A DNA stretch of 42,710 bases from Acidobacteriota bacterium (lineage in GTDB: Bacteria; Acidobacteriota; Vicinamibacteria; Vicinamibacterales; CAVVIG01): contig JADZED010000051.1 of NCBI GenBank assembly GCA_020850715.1, positions 1 to 42,710 on the forward strand. Direction: 5' to 3'. Shown piece after piece: positions 15,146 to 23,745 of the stretch. The number at the start of each line of letters is the position of its first letter. The first letter of the stretch is position 1. Under the pieces are notes generated by a model. That model saw only the letters and a list, made by a program, of their open reading frames with translations. It made no database searches and was not told the DNA's origin. The translations under genes and the position numbers were made by a program.

Positions 15146-16749
15146 ACGTCCTCGAGACGAAGATCGATCCCAAGGGCGCGCTCTTCAAGGCCAATTGCGA
15201 GCGGATGCAGCATCTGCTCGCGGAGCTTCGCGAGCGCACGGCGCGCGCGCGCGAAGGCGGCGGCCCGGCGGCGCTCGCGCGGCATCGCGGGCTCGGCAAG
15301 CTGCCGGCGCGGGAGCGCATCGAACGGCTCCTCGACCCGGGTTCCCCCTTCCTCGAGCTCTCGGCGCTCGCGGCCACGGGCCTGTACGACGACGAGGCGC
15401 CCGGCGCCGGCATCGTGACCGGCATCGGCCGCGTCTCGGGGCGCGAAGTCATCGTCGTGGCCAACGACGCCACGGTGAAGGGCGGCGCTTACTACCCGAT
15501 GACCGTGACGAAGCACCTGCGAGCGCAGCAGGTGGCGCTCGACAACCGCCTGCCCTGCGTGTACCTGGTCGACTCCGGGGGGGCGTTCCTGCCGCTGCAG
15601 GCCGAGGTCTTTCCCGATCGCGAGCATTTCGGCCGCATCTTCTTCAACCAGGCGCGGATGTCGGCCGAAGGGATCGCGCAGATCTCGGTCGTGATGGGCT
15701 CGTGCACCGCCGGCGGCGCGTACGTGCCCGCCATGTCGGACGAGACGATCATCGTGCGCGGCACCGGAACGATCTTTCTTGGCGGCCCGCCGCTGGTGAA
15801 GGCCGCCACCGGCGAGGAGGTATCGGCCGAGGATCTCGGCGGGGCCGACGTCCACACGCGCGTATCGGGCGTCGCCGACTACCTCGCCGACGACGACGCG
15901 CACGCGCTGGAGCTCTGCCGGACGATCGTCTCCACGCTGAACGCCGTCAAGCGCCTGCCGGGCGATCTCGCGTCGCCGGAAGATCCGCGCTACGACCCCG
16001 CGGAGCTTCACGGCATCGTCAACACGGACGTGCGGAAGCCCTGCGACGTGCGCGAGATTGTGGCCCGGCTCGTCGACGGCTCGCGGTTCGACGAGTTCAA
16101 GGAGCGCTACGCGACGACGCTCGTCACCGGCTTCGCGCGCCTGCACGGGATGCTCATCGGCATCGTCGCCAACGACGGGGTGCTCTTCTCGGAGTCGGCG
16201 CTGAAGGCGACCCATTTCATCGAGCTCTGCAACCAGCGGAGCGTTCCGCTCGTGTTCCTGCAGAACATCACGGGCTTCATCGTCGGCCGGCAGTACGAGC
16301 GCGCCGGCATTGCCAAGGATGGCGCGAAGATGGTGCACGCCGTCGCGAACTCGGTCGTCCCGAAGTTCACGGTGGTCGTCGGCGGGTCGTTCGGCGCCGG
16401 CAACTACGGCATGTGCGGGCGCGCCTACGATCCGCGGTTCCTCTGGATGTGGCCCAACGCCCGCATCTCGGTCATGGGCGGCGAACAGGCCGCCGGCGTG
16501 CTGGCCGCGGTCAAGCGCGACCAGCGCGCACGCGCGGGCGCGCCGCTGTCCCCCGAGGAGGAACAGGCGATCCGGCAGCCGATTCTCGATCGCTACGAGC
16601 ACGAAGGCTCGCCGTACTTCTCGACCGCGCGCCTCTGGGACGATGGAATTCTCGATCCGGTGGACACGCGGAACGCTCTCGCGCTCGGTTTGTCGGCAGC
16701 GTTCAACGCGCCGATGCCCGCGCCGCGGTTCGGTGTGTTTCGAATGTGA
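15142..16749 (+). CDS. mccB: Methylcrotonyl-CoA carboxylase beta (carboxyltransferase) subunit
   Basis: 535 residues, the usual length for MCC beta. N-terminal and C-terminal carboxyltransferase halves are complete: [60 protein letters not shown] and [16 protein letters not shown], then [38 protein letters not shown] and the end PRFGVFRM. It transfers CO2 from carboxybiotin to 3-methylcrotonyl-CoA in leucine breakdown. The substrate is inferred from the operon, which also holds the hydratase and HMG-CoA lyase. It starts with a weak AGGGG and an ATGA overlap with a leader ORF. A shorter paralogue fragment is at 278-840. Confidence 0.95.
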   Translation: MNVLETKIDPKGALFKANCERMQHLLAELRERTARAREGGGPAALARHRGLGKLPARERIERLLDPGSPFLELSALAATGLYDDEAPGAGIVTGIGRVSGREVIVVANDATVKGGAYYPMTVTKHLRAQQVALDNRLPCVYLVDSGGAFLPLQAEVFPDREHFGRIFFNQARMSAEGIAQISVVMGSCTAGGAYVPAMSDETIIVRGTGTIFLGGPPLVKAATGEEVSAEDLGGADVHTRVSGVADYLADDDAHALELCRTIVSTLNAVKRLPGDLASPEDPRYDPAELHGIVNTDVRKPCDVREIVARLVDGSRFDEFKERYATTLVTGFARLHGMLIGIVANDGVLFSESALKATHFIELCNQRSVPLVFLQNITGFIVGRQYERAGIAKDGAKMVHAVANSVVPKFTVVVGGSFGAGNYGMCGRAYDPRFLWMWPNARISVMGGEQAAGVLAAVKRDQRARAGAPLSPEEEQAIRQPILDRYEHEGSPYFSTARLWDDGILDPVDTRNALALGLSAAFNAPMPAPRFGVFRM

Positions 16750-16791
16750 GACGCGCGCGCGCGACGGATGCCCGCAGGCACCAAGAGGCTC

Positions 16792-17586
16792 ATGGCTCAC
16801 CAGACGCTGATCGTCAGGCGTGAACAGGCGGTCGAATACGTCACCCTGAACCGGCCCGACGTGCGCAACGCGTTCGACGAACGGACGATCGCGGAGCTCA
16901 GCGGCTGGGCCGACCAGGCGCGGGCTGCCGCCGCTGCCGGGGCGCTGCGTGCTGTCGTGCTGGCGGGCGCGGGGCCGGCGTTCTGCGCCGGCGCCGACCT
17001 GGCCTGGATGCGCAGAGCCGCGAGGTTCACCGAGGCGGAGAACCTCGCCGACGCGCGCGCGGCTGCGCGCCTGTTCGCCGCGCTCGACGACCTGCCCGTC
17101 GCGCTCGTCGGAAGGATTCACGGCGCGGCGATCGGCGGCGGTGCGGGGCTGGCGGCCGTCTGCGACATCGTCGTTGCCGAGGAGGCCGCCGCGTTCGCGT
17201 TTGCCGAGGTGAGGCTCGGCATCATCCCCGCCGTCATTGCGCCCTACATCATCGCCAAGATCGGGCCGTCGGCGGCGCGCGCGCTCTTCCTGACCGGCGC
17301 CAGGTTCTCCGCCGCACGTGCGCAGCAGATCGGCCTGGTGCACGAGGTCGCCGCGCGCGACGATCTCGATCGGCGCGTCGGCGAGGTCGTCGGCAGCCTG
17401 CTCCAGGCCGGGCCGGAGGCGGTCGCGGCGGCCAAGACGCTCGTCGCCCGCCTCCAATCGCAGCCGGGGGAGCCGGATCCCGAGGCCCTCACCGCCGGCG
17501 CGATTGCCCGCCGCCGCGCCTCGGCCGAGGGCCGCGAGGGCATCGCGGCGTTCCTCGAGAAACGCAAGCCGTCGTGGGCGCCATGA
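16792..17586 (+). CDS. Enoyl-CoA hydratase/isomerase, probably methylglutaconyl-CoA hydratase
   Basis: 264 residues of the crotonase fold, with oxyanion-hole elements AGPAFCAGADLAWM and GRIHGAAIGGGAGLAAVCDIVVA, and FAEVRLGIIPAVIAPYI carrying the Glu expected for hydration. Its place between the two carboxylase genes and ahead of HMG-CoA lyase fits hydration of 3-methylglutaconyl-CoA to HMG-CoA. The ATG at 16792 (MAHQTLIV) is preferred over the one at 16768 because the domain begins immediately and GAGG precedes it. The stop overlaps the next ATG (ATGA), indicating coupling. Confidence 0.93.
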   Translation: MAHQTLIVRREQAVEYVTLNRPDVRNAFDERTIAELSGWADQARAAAAAGALRAVVLAGAGPAFCAGADLAWMRRAARFTEAENLADARAAARLFAALDDLPVALVGRIHGAAIGGGAGLAAVCDIVVAEEAAAFAFAEVRLGIIPAVIAPYIIAKIGPSAARALFLTGARFSAARAQQIGLVHEVAARDDLDRRVGEVVGSLLQAGPEAVAAAKTLVARLQSQPGEPDPEALTAGAIARRRASAEGREGIAAFLEKRKPSWAP

Positions 17587-19085
17587 TCCGCCGGCTGCTC
17601 ATCGCCAACCGCGGCGAGATCGCGCGGCGCATCATCCACGCCTGCCGCGAGATCGGCATCGAGAGCATCGCGGTTCACTCCGACGTCGATGCCGGGGCGC
17701 CGCACGTCGCCGAGGCCGATCGGGCGATCGCCATCGGCGCAGCCGCCCCCGCCGACAGTTACCTGTCGATCCCGCGGATCCTCGATGCGGCGGTCCGGAC
17801 CGGCGCCGACGCCGTCCACCCGGGGTATGGCGTCCTCGCCGAGAACCCGGGGCTCGCCGCGGCGTGCGAGGCGGGCGGCATCACCTTCGTGGGTCCGCCC
17901 TCGCGCGTCATCGCCGCGATGGGGTCGAAGATCGCGGCACGCCAGACGATGGCGGCCTCCGGCGTGTCTGTCGTGCCGGGCGAGACGCCGGCGGACCAGT
18001 CCGACGACGGGCTGTGTCAGACGATCGAACGGATCGGATTTCCGGCCCTGGTCAAGGCATCGGCTGGCGGCGGCGGGAAGGGGATGCGCCGCGTCGACCG
18101 GTCCGACGCGGTCCGCCCCGCCGTGCAGGCCGCGCGGCGCGAGGCGGCGACGGCGTTTGGCGACGGGACACTCTACGTCGAGCGGCTGCTCGAGCGGCCG
18201 AGGCACGTCGAGGTGCAGGTCTTCGGCGATCGCCACGGGCACCTCGTCCATCTGTTCGAGCGCGAGTGTTCGACGCAGCGGCGGCACCAGAAGATCATCG
18301 AGGAGAGCCCGTCGCCGGCGCTCACGCCGGCGCTGCGCGCGCGCCTCGCGGAGGCGGGCGTCGCAGCCGCCCGCGCCGCGGGCTACGTCAACGCCGGCAC
18401 GGTCGAGTTCCTGCTCGAAGGCGAGGGCGACCGGGCGTCCTTCTACTTCCTCGAGATGAACACGCGCCTGCAGGTCGAGCACCCCGTCACCGAAGCGGTG
18501 ACCGGCCTGGATCTCGTGCGCGCGCAGCTCCTGGTCGCATCGGGCGCGCCGCTCCCCTGGTCTGGCTCCGCCATCACGCAGCGCGGCCACGCCGTCGAGG
18601 CGCGCATCTATGCGGAGGATCCGTCGAACGACTTCCTGCCCCAGGCGGGCCGGCTGCTCCTCTATCGCGAGCCGCGGGGCCCAGGCATCCGAATCGATTC
18701 GGGCGTCATCGAGGGAAGCCGCGTGCCGGTGCACTACGATCCGCTCATCGCCAAGGTGATCGCATCGGCGGAGTCCCGGCCGGCCGCGATCGCGCGCCTC
18801 GTGCAGGCGCTCCGATCCTTTCCGATCCTTGGCGTTGCGACCAACGTCCCGTTCCTCCTGCGCGTGCTGTTGCACCCGGCATTCGAGGCCGGCGCGGTCG
18901 ACACCGCGTTCCTCGATCGCGAGATGCCACGGCTTGTTGCGCCCGCCGCGCCGGAGCCGCCGCTCCACGTGCGCGCCGCAATCGCCGCTCACCTGGCGGC
19001 AACCGGCGCCAACCAGCCTGGTGCGCCGGCGCCCCGGCGCCCGGACCGCGACCCGTGGAACACGATTGCGGGATGGCGGAATTGA
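17583..19085 (+). CDS. Biotin carboxylase component of methylcrotonyl-CoA carboxylase
   Basis: 500 residues containing a full biotin carboxylase: the N-terminal domain (MIRRLLIANRGEIARRII), ATP-grasp with the glycine-rich loop KASAGGGGKGM, VEVQVFGDRHGHLVHLFERECS, EMNTRLQVEHPVTE, and the C-terminal domain (GHAVEARIYAEDP). It carboxylates biotin with ATP and bicarbonate. It ends DPWNTIAGWRN, which is where the full-length MCC alpha subunit would continue into its BT and biotin-carrier domains. Those lie in the next, overlapping gene. The start overlaps the hydratase stop by four bases. Confidence 0.93.
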   Translation: MIRRLLIANRGEIARRIIHACREIGIESIAVHSDVDAGAPHVAEADRAIAIGAAAPADSYLSIPRILDAAVRTGADAVHPGYGVLAENPGLAAACEAGGITFVGPPSRVIAAMGSKIAARQTMAASGVSVVPGETPADQSDDGLCQTIERIGFPALVKASAGGGGKGMRRVDRSDAVRPAVQAARREAATAFGDGTLYVERLLERPRHVEVQVFGDRHGHLVHLFERECSTQRRHQKIIEESPSPALTPALRARLAEAGVAAARAAGYVNAGTVEFLLEGEGDRASFYFLEMNTRLQVEHPVTEAVTGLDLVRAQLLVASGAPLPWSGSAITQRGHAVEARIYAEDPSNDFLPQAGRLLLYREPRGPGIRIDSGVIEGSRVPVHYDPLIAKVIASAESRPAAIARLVQALRSFPILGVATNVPFLLRVLLHPAFEAGAVDTAFLDREMPRLVAPAAPEPPLHVRAAIAAHLAATGANQPGAPAPRRPDRDPWNTIAGWRN

Positions 19086-19510
19086 TGGCGCCGCCTCCCG
19101 CAGCCCGGCTCGCCGACGGCGTGTACGAGGTCGAGCACGACGGCCGCACGCGGCTGGTGTATGTCGCCGGCGACGGCGACGACCTGTGGGCCTTCGCCGA
19201 AGGCGAGGTGTACCGTCCGGCGCCGCCCGCGCGGCGACATGATCGACCGGCCTCGTCCGGCTCCCGCCGGACGTCCGACCGGAGCCCGCGCGGGGGGGCC
19301 CAATCGCTCACGGCCCCGATGCCCGCCACCGTCGTCCGTGTGCTGGTGGAGCCTGGAGGGGCCGTCCGGAAGGGCGACACCGTGGTCCTGCTGGAAGCGA
19401 TGAAGATGGAGCTGCCGCTGCGGGCACCCGCCGACGCCATCGTCGTGGCCGTCCACTGTCACGAGGGTGAGCTCGTCCAGCCGGACATCGCGCTGGTCGA
19501 GCTCGCATGA
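19085..19510 (+). CDS. Biotin carboxyl carrier part of split MCC alpha subunit
   Basis: 141 residues. The ATG at 19085 shares one base with the biotin carboxylase stop (TGATG); an alternative ATG at 19073 overlaps by 13 bases. Residues ~10-45 (LADGVYEVEHDGRTRLVYVAGDGDDLWAFAEGEVYR) look like the tail of the BT domain, followed by an Arg/Ser-rich linker. The biotinyl domain (75-141) contains EAMKMEL with Lys107 as the biotinylation site. Together with the upstream gene it equals one standard ~640-residue MCC alpha subunit. It overlaps the HMG-CoA lyase start by four bases. Either a real gene fission or a frameshift in the data. Confidence 0.9.
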   Translation: MAPPPAARLADGVYEVEHDGRTRLVYVAGDGDDLWAFAEGEVYRPAPPARRHDRPASSGSRRTSDRSPRGGAQSLTAPMPATVVRVLVEPGGAVRKGDTVVLLEAMKMELPLRAPADAIVVAVHCHEGELVQPDIALVELA

Positions 19511-20409
19511 CGCCCCACCACGTCACCATCGTCGAGGTCGGGCCGCGCGACGGCCTGCAGAACGAGGCCTCGCCGGTCTCGACCGGCGACAAGATCGCGC
19601 TCGTCGACCGTCTGAGCGCGGCCGGCCTGCCGGTGATCGAAGTGTCCTCGTTCGTCAGCCCGAAATGGGTGCCGCAGATGGCCGATGCCGAGCAGGTCTT
19701 CGCGGGCATCGTCCGGCGGCCAGGCACGCGCTACTCTGCGCTCGTACCGAACCCGAAGGGGCTCGATCGCGCGCTCGCCGCAGGCGCCACGGAAATCGCG
19801 GTGTTCGCCGCGGCCACCGAAACCTTCAGCCGCCGCAACATCAACCAGTCGATCGACGAATCGCTGGCGAACTATCGCGATGTCTGCGCGCGGGCGCGCG
19901 AGGCGGGGCTCCGCACGCGCGGGTATCTGTCGACCGTGTTCGGATGTCCTTACGAAGGCGCGGTGGATCCGGGCGAAGCGGCCGACATCGCGGCCCGGCT
20001 CATCGACGCCGGCGTCTTCGAGGTTGCAATCAGCGACACCATCGGCGTCGCGCACCCGGGACAGGTGCCGCGCGTGCTCGACGCGATGCTCGCGCGCCTT
20101 GCGGTCGACACAATCGCGCTGCACTTCCACGATACGCGGGGCACGGCGCTCGCCAACGTGCTGGCGGCGCTGCCGTTCGGCATCGCCACGTTCGACGCGT
20201 CGTGCGGCGGCCTTGGCGGCTGCCCCTACGCTCCCGGCGCGGCCGGGAATCTGGCCACCGACGATCTGGTGTACATGCTGAACGGCATGGACATCGAGAC
20301 GGGCGTGTCGCTCGAAAGACTGTCGGAGGCGTCGGCGTTCATCGCCGCGCGGCTCGATCATCCGCTGGCGTCGAAGTACGCGCAGGCGGCTGCCGCTGTG
20401 CGGCGCTGA
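19507..20409 (+). CDS. mvaB: Hydroxymethylglutaryl-CoA lyase
   Basis: 300 residues, a DRE-TIM metallolyase. Visible are VEVGPRDGLQNE (metal/catalytic Arg-Asp), SSFVSPKWVPQMAD, ALHFHDTRGTALAN (metal histidines) and the HMG-CoA lyase signature with its active Cys, GGLGGCPYAPGAAGNLATDDL. It cleaves HMG-CoA to acetyl-CoA and acetoacetate, the last step of leucine degradation. It is the fifth and last gene of the operon, with ATGA overlap to the biotin carrier gene. Confidence 0.96.
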   Translation: MTPHHVTIVEVGPRDGLQNEASPVSTGDKIALVDRLSAAGLPVIEVSSFVSPKWVPQMADAEQVFAGIVRRPGTRYSALVPNPKGLDRALAAGATEIAVFAAATETFSRRNINQSIDESLANYRDVCARAREAGLRTRGYLSTVFGCPYEGAVDPGEAADIAARLIDAGVFEVAISDTIGVAHPGQVPRVLDAMLARLAVDTIALHFHDTRGTALANVLAALPFGIATFDASCGGLGGCPYAPGAAGNLATDDLVYMLNGMDIETGVSLERLSEASAFIAARLDHPLASKYAQAAAAVRR

Positions 20410-20458
20410 CGGCCGTCTCAGATGCCAACCGGGCGGCGGCCGGCAGAATCGTCGCGCG

Positions 20459-20815
20459 CTACCTGCCTGCAGCGGCCGGTTCGTTCGCGGCCGCCGGCGC
20501 CTGCAGGATCTTCAGGACATCCTCCCACGGCATCATATCGATGGCATCGTAGTCGGCCGGACAGCCGAACTCGCGCTGCTGCGGCGCGGTGGGATTGCCG
20601 AGCGTGACGCACAAACCGCAGCCGATGCAGAGATCGGCGCGGACAGCGCAGACCAGACGGCCGTCCCGATCGGGCTCCTCGACGATGCAGCCGGCGACCG
20701 GACAGGCGGCCTGGCAGATTGAGCACGCGAAGGCGCCGAAGCAGCGATCGGGATCGATCACCGCGATCGTCTTCGGGGCCTTCTTGCGCGGCCCGCTCAT
20801 CATCTTGGTCCACAT
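20459..20815 (-). CDS. Small ferredoxin-like protein with atypical Cys spacing
   Basis: 118 residues, ten cysteines (25, 31, 34, 38, 43, 56, 63, 66, 69, 85). The first site is C25-x5-C31-x2-C34-x3-C38-P, longer than the standard CxxCxxCxxxCP. The second, CIGCGLC, lacks its fourth cysteine at the normal place (VTLGNP), and C85-P may substitute. A cytoplasmic electron carrier is likely; the partner is unknown. The ATG at 20815 lies ten bases after a perfect TATAAT (20826-20831) with no ribosome-binding site. A 12-bp palindrome GGCAGGCCTGCC (20846-20857) lies between this gene and the prepilin gene, at the -35 region. Confidence 0.8.
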   Translation of the reverse strand: MWTKMMSGPRKKAPKTIAVIDPDRCFGAFACSICQAACPVAGCIVEEPDRDGRLVCAVRADLCIGCGLCVTLGNPTAPQQREFGCPADYDAIDMMPWEDVLKILQAPAAANEPAAAGR

Positions 20816-20861
20816 CTCGAACCGGATTATAGCCGAATCGGCCGGGCAGGCCTGCCGGGCT

Positions 20862-21392
20862 TCAGCGGAAGATGTGCCCCGCCGGCGGCTCGCCCACCTC
20901 GGGCATGGTGGCCCACAAGGACGAGGAATGTTCCCAGATCAGGCCGTTCGAGTTGGTCGCGAAGAACCGGGGATTGCCCGGCTCGGCCGCATCGGCGGCC
21001 GCCTTGAAGCTCTGAGCCGCCTCGCCGACCGCCACCCCGTTGCAGGTCTCGGGCGCACCGGGAAATGCCGTGCCCTCGAGGCGAAAGATGTAGCCGCTGC
21101 GCGTGAGTGTATCCGCCTGGCTGAGCGCGGGGGCGATGAAGGCTTCGTTGCTGCCGGGCGGTGCGACGCCGAGCGTGGTGAGGTTCGGAGCGTAGAAACC
21201 GTTGCCGCACGTCAGCGCGAACGTCAGCTGGGAGCTGGTGATGGTGCGGATCGAGCCGACAGCCGATGCGGCGCCGGCCGCCTGTTTGGCCAGCAGGAGC
21301 CGCGGCAGCGCAATCGAGCACAGGAGCCCGATGATGCCGCACACGAACAACAGATCGATCAGCGCAAAGCCGCGCGCCTGGCGGATCTTCAC
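20862..21392 (-). CDS. Type IV prepilin/pseudopilin-like protein
   Basis: 176 residues. The GTG at 21392 is supported by GAGGGG seven bases upstream and gives a short basic leader KIRQARG followed by FALIDLLFVCGIIGLLCSIALPRLL, the prepilin peptidase site plus the hydrophobic N-terminal helix. The usual Glu at mature position 5 is Asp here (FALID). The globular part has two cysteine pairs that could form disulfides (LTCGNG and ETCNG). It is a single gene with no assembly machinery nearby, so its role as major or minor pilin is open. Confidence 0.82.
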   Translation of the reverse strand: MKIRQARGFALIDLLFVCGIIGLLCSIALPRLLLAKQAAGAASAVGSIRTITSSQLTFALTCGNGFYAPNLTTLGVAPPGSNEAFIAPALSQADTLTRSGYIFRLEGTAFPGAPETCNGVAVGEAAQSFKAAADAAEPGNPRFFATNSNGLIWEHSSSLWATMPEVGEPPAGHIFR

Positions 21393-21503
21393 AAAGTTCC
21401 CCTCGGGGTCCGCGGCATCTCCAAGCACATGACATGCCGCAGAGCTGAAAAGCATAACATCAATGTTGACAGCAACTTAGCCGTTCGATCGACCCGAGAG
21501 CGC

Positions 21504-21520
21504 CTGACACGAATTGTCAG
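21504..21520. promoter_or_regulatory. Perfect inverted repeat CTGACA-N5-TGTCAG
   Basis: The 6-bp arms are exact, with a CGAAT spacer. It sits 112 bases upstream of the prepilin GTG and 144 bases before the M48 protease start, in the divergent intergenic region (21393-21663). Size and symmetry fit a dimeric repressor operator; no regulator is encoded next to it. Confidence 0.35.
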
Positions 21521-21663
21521 TTGTTCATGACTCCATGACAATGGTTGCCACCAGTATGTCGGCCGCATCGCGGCGGAACTTCACGCAGGACCGCGAGATG
21601 GCTCGATTCGCAGTCGGTGGCGCTCCGCGTCGATTCCCCCGGCATGCGCAATAATGACCGCGG

Positions 21664-23079
21664 GTGCCTTTCTTGCACAATGCGGCTCACGTGAGACGAC
21701 TGGTCTGGCTCGCGCCGATGCTGTCGCTCGCCGTTGTGTCGGCGCAGACCCGGATCACGCCGCCCGACAACAAGTACACGCTCGAGGAGGACGTACAGCT
21801 GGGCAGGGAGGCGGCCGAGCAGGTCGAGGACGAACTGCCCATCCTGCACGACGACGCGGTCTCCTCGTATATCGAGACGCTGGGCGACCGCCTGGTCGCC
21901 GCCATTCCGGCCGAGCTGCGCCATCCCGAGTTCCACTACACCTTCGCAGTGGTCAACGTCCGCGACATCAATGCGTTCGCGCTGCCGGGCGGGCCGATGT
22001 TCGTCAACCGCGGCATGATCGCGGCCGCGCAGTCGGAGGGCGAAGTCGCCGGCGTGATGGCTCACGAGATCAGCCACGTCGCGCTGCGCCACGGCACGGC
22101 GCAGGCCGGCAAGGCCCAGAAGTACGCCCTCGGGCAGTTCGCCGGCCAGGTGCTCGGCGCGATCATCGGCGGAAACGTCGGCAGCATCGTCGCCCAGGGC
22201 ACGCAGTTCGGCATCGGGACGTACTTCCTGCGGTTCAGCCGCGAGTACGAGAAGCAGGCCGATCTCCTTGGCGCGCGGATCATGGCGCGCGCCGGCTACG
22301 ATCCGCTCGACATGGCGCGCATGTTCCAGACGATCGAGAAGCAGGGTGGCGCAGGCGGCCCGCAGTGGCTCAGCGACCATCCGAACCCCGGCAACCGCGT
22401 CGCCTATATCACCGAAGAAGCCCGGACGCTCCGCGTCGACCATCCGGTAACCGACATGCGCGCATTCGAGCGCGTGCAGGCGCACCTGAAGACGCTGCCT
22501 CGCGCTCCGACCACCGAACAAGCAATGAAGGATGCGCCGAGCGGCCGACGTCCTGGCGGAGCGCGCGAACCTTCCGGCGTGTTGACCGACACCGTCGAGG
22601 CGCCGTCGACTCGCGTCACCACCTATGAGGAAGGCAACCTGTACCGGGTCTCGGTTCCGTCGAACTGGCGCGAACTGCGGCGCGGAAGCTCGGTGACGTT
22701 CGCTCCGGCCGGCGGTTTCGGCGAGCACGACGGGAGCAGCGTCTTCACCCACGGCGTGGAGATCGGCGTCACGCGAGAGGCGTCTCGCGATCTCGAGCAG
22801 GCGACCAACGATCTGTTCGAGGCGCTGCAGGGGAGCAATCCACGCATGCGGCGCGAAGGCGCCTCCCGGCCGACGGCGGTGGACGGCCGGAGCGGGCTCG
22901 CGCAGACCCTGAGCAATGTCTCGGAGGCGACCGGCAAGGAAGAGACCATCCAGCTCGTCACCACGCAGCTCGACGACGGACGCCTGCTGTATGCGATCGC
23001 GGTGGCGCCGAGCGACGAATTCGATGGGTACCGCAGCGCGTTCGACCGCGTGATGGCGTCGATCCGGCTGACGGGCTGA
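21664..23079 (+). CDS. Secreted M48-family zinc metalloprotease with C-terminal extension
   Basis: 471 residues. The N-terminus (RRLVWLAPMLSLAVVSAQ) is a signal peptide. The M48 motif HExxH is at 134-138 (MAHEISHVALRHG) and the third ligand is in REYEKQADLLG (about 194-200). SDHPNPGNRVAYI is the usual M48C ending near residue 245. A further ~200 residues (PSNWRELRRGSSVTFAPAGGFG onward) form a separate domain often seen in acidobacterial M48 proteins. The GTG at 21664 is eight bases after AATAAT (21650-21655), consistent with a leaderless start. An internal GTG at 21691 would give a tighter signal peptide. Likely periplasmic protein quality control, by analogy with BepA/YfgC. Confidence 0.9.
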   Translation: MPFLHNAAHVRRLVWLAPMLSLAVVSAQTRITPPDNKYTLEEDVQLGREAAEQVEDELPILHDDAVSSYIETLGDRLVAAIPAELRHPEFHYTFAVVNVRDINAFALPGGPMFVNRGMIAAAQSEGEVAGVMAHEISHVALRHGTAQAGKAQKYALGQFAGQVLGAIIGGNVGSIVAQGTQFGIGTYFLRFSREYEKQADLLGARIMARAGYDPLDMARMFQTIEKQGGAGGPQWLSDHPNPGNRVAYITEEARTLRVDHPVTDMRAFERVQAHLKTLPRAPTTEQAMKDAPSGRRPGGAREPSGVLTDTVEAPSTRVTTYEEGNLYRVSVPSNWRELRRGSSVTFAPAGGFGEHDGSSVFTHGVEIGVTREASRDLEQATNDLFEALQGSNPRMRREGASRPTAVDGRSGLAQTLSNVSEATGKEETIQLVTTQLDDGRLLYAIAVAPSDEFDGYRSAFDRVMASIRLTG

Positions 23080-23113
23080 GGGGCGGCGGCATCCAGCCGA
23101 CGGAGCGCCAGCT

Positions 23114-23677
23114 TCAGAACCGGAACGTCACCCCCGCGCTCCCCCTCCAGAATTCAAGCTTCTCGTTCGCCAGCAGCCCGAGCGACACGCCGTTCAGCGT
23201 CCGCATCCGCCGGACGTCGCCACGGATCCCGAGACTGTGGATCAGGTACAGATTCACGCCCCCGCCGATGTCGTAACCGATCGCATTCTTCCCCGGGGCC
23301 AGACTTGCGGTATCGAGCTGCATGTGCGGTCGAATCAGGCCGACTCCGATCAACCCGTACGGATGAATCGGTCCGGCAGGAATCACGACCATCAGGCTCG
23401 TCATCACCGTGAGGACGCCGTTGTCGGCGCCGCGCGTGCGGCCGAAGAAATCGGGCGCGTAGCCGAGATCGGCTTCGACGCCGAACAGCCCGTGCCGCGC
23501 GCCGACCGACACGCCGAGATTCGTCCTCCTGTCGCCGCAGTTCTGCAGGCTGGCGCAGTTGGCCGAATCGCCCCCGAAGTTGAAGCCGATGAACGGCGAG
23601 ATGAAGCTTTCCGCGCGCGCCGGCGACGCGGCGGCCATCACCGCCGCGACGAGGCCGGCCAGACCAGCGAGACGCAT
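23114..23677 (-). CDS. Small outer-membrane beta-barrel protein
   Basis: 187 residues. The ATG at 23677 has GGAGG five bases upstream and gives the signal peptide MRLAGLAGLVAAVMAAASPARA. The mature part alternates hydrophobic/polar strands with Gly turns (SFISPFIGFNFGGD, NLGVSVGARHGLFGVEADLGYAPDFFG, HPYGLIGVGLI, IGYDIGGGVNLYL) and ends in aromatic F (GVTFRF), the OMP C-terminal signal. It resembles the 8-stranded opacity/OmpA-like barrel family. Specific function unknown. Confidence 0.8.
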   Translation of the reverse strand: MRLAGLAGLVAAVMAAASPARAESFISPFIGFNFGGDSANCASLQNCGDRRTNLGVSVGARHGLFGVEADLGYAPDFFGRTRGADNGVLTVMTSLMVVIPAGPIHPYGLIGVGLIRPHMQLDTASLAPGKNAIGYDIGGGVNLYLIHSLGIRGDVRRMRTLNGVSLGLLANEKLEFWRGSAGVTFRF

Positions 23678-23745
23678 CAGATCCTCCCCCGAAGCGTGGG
23701 CAGCAATCCTACCGCGCCGCCGCATTCGCGTAAAATCTGGATCCA

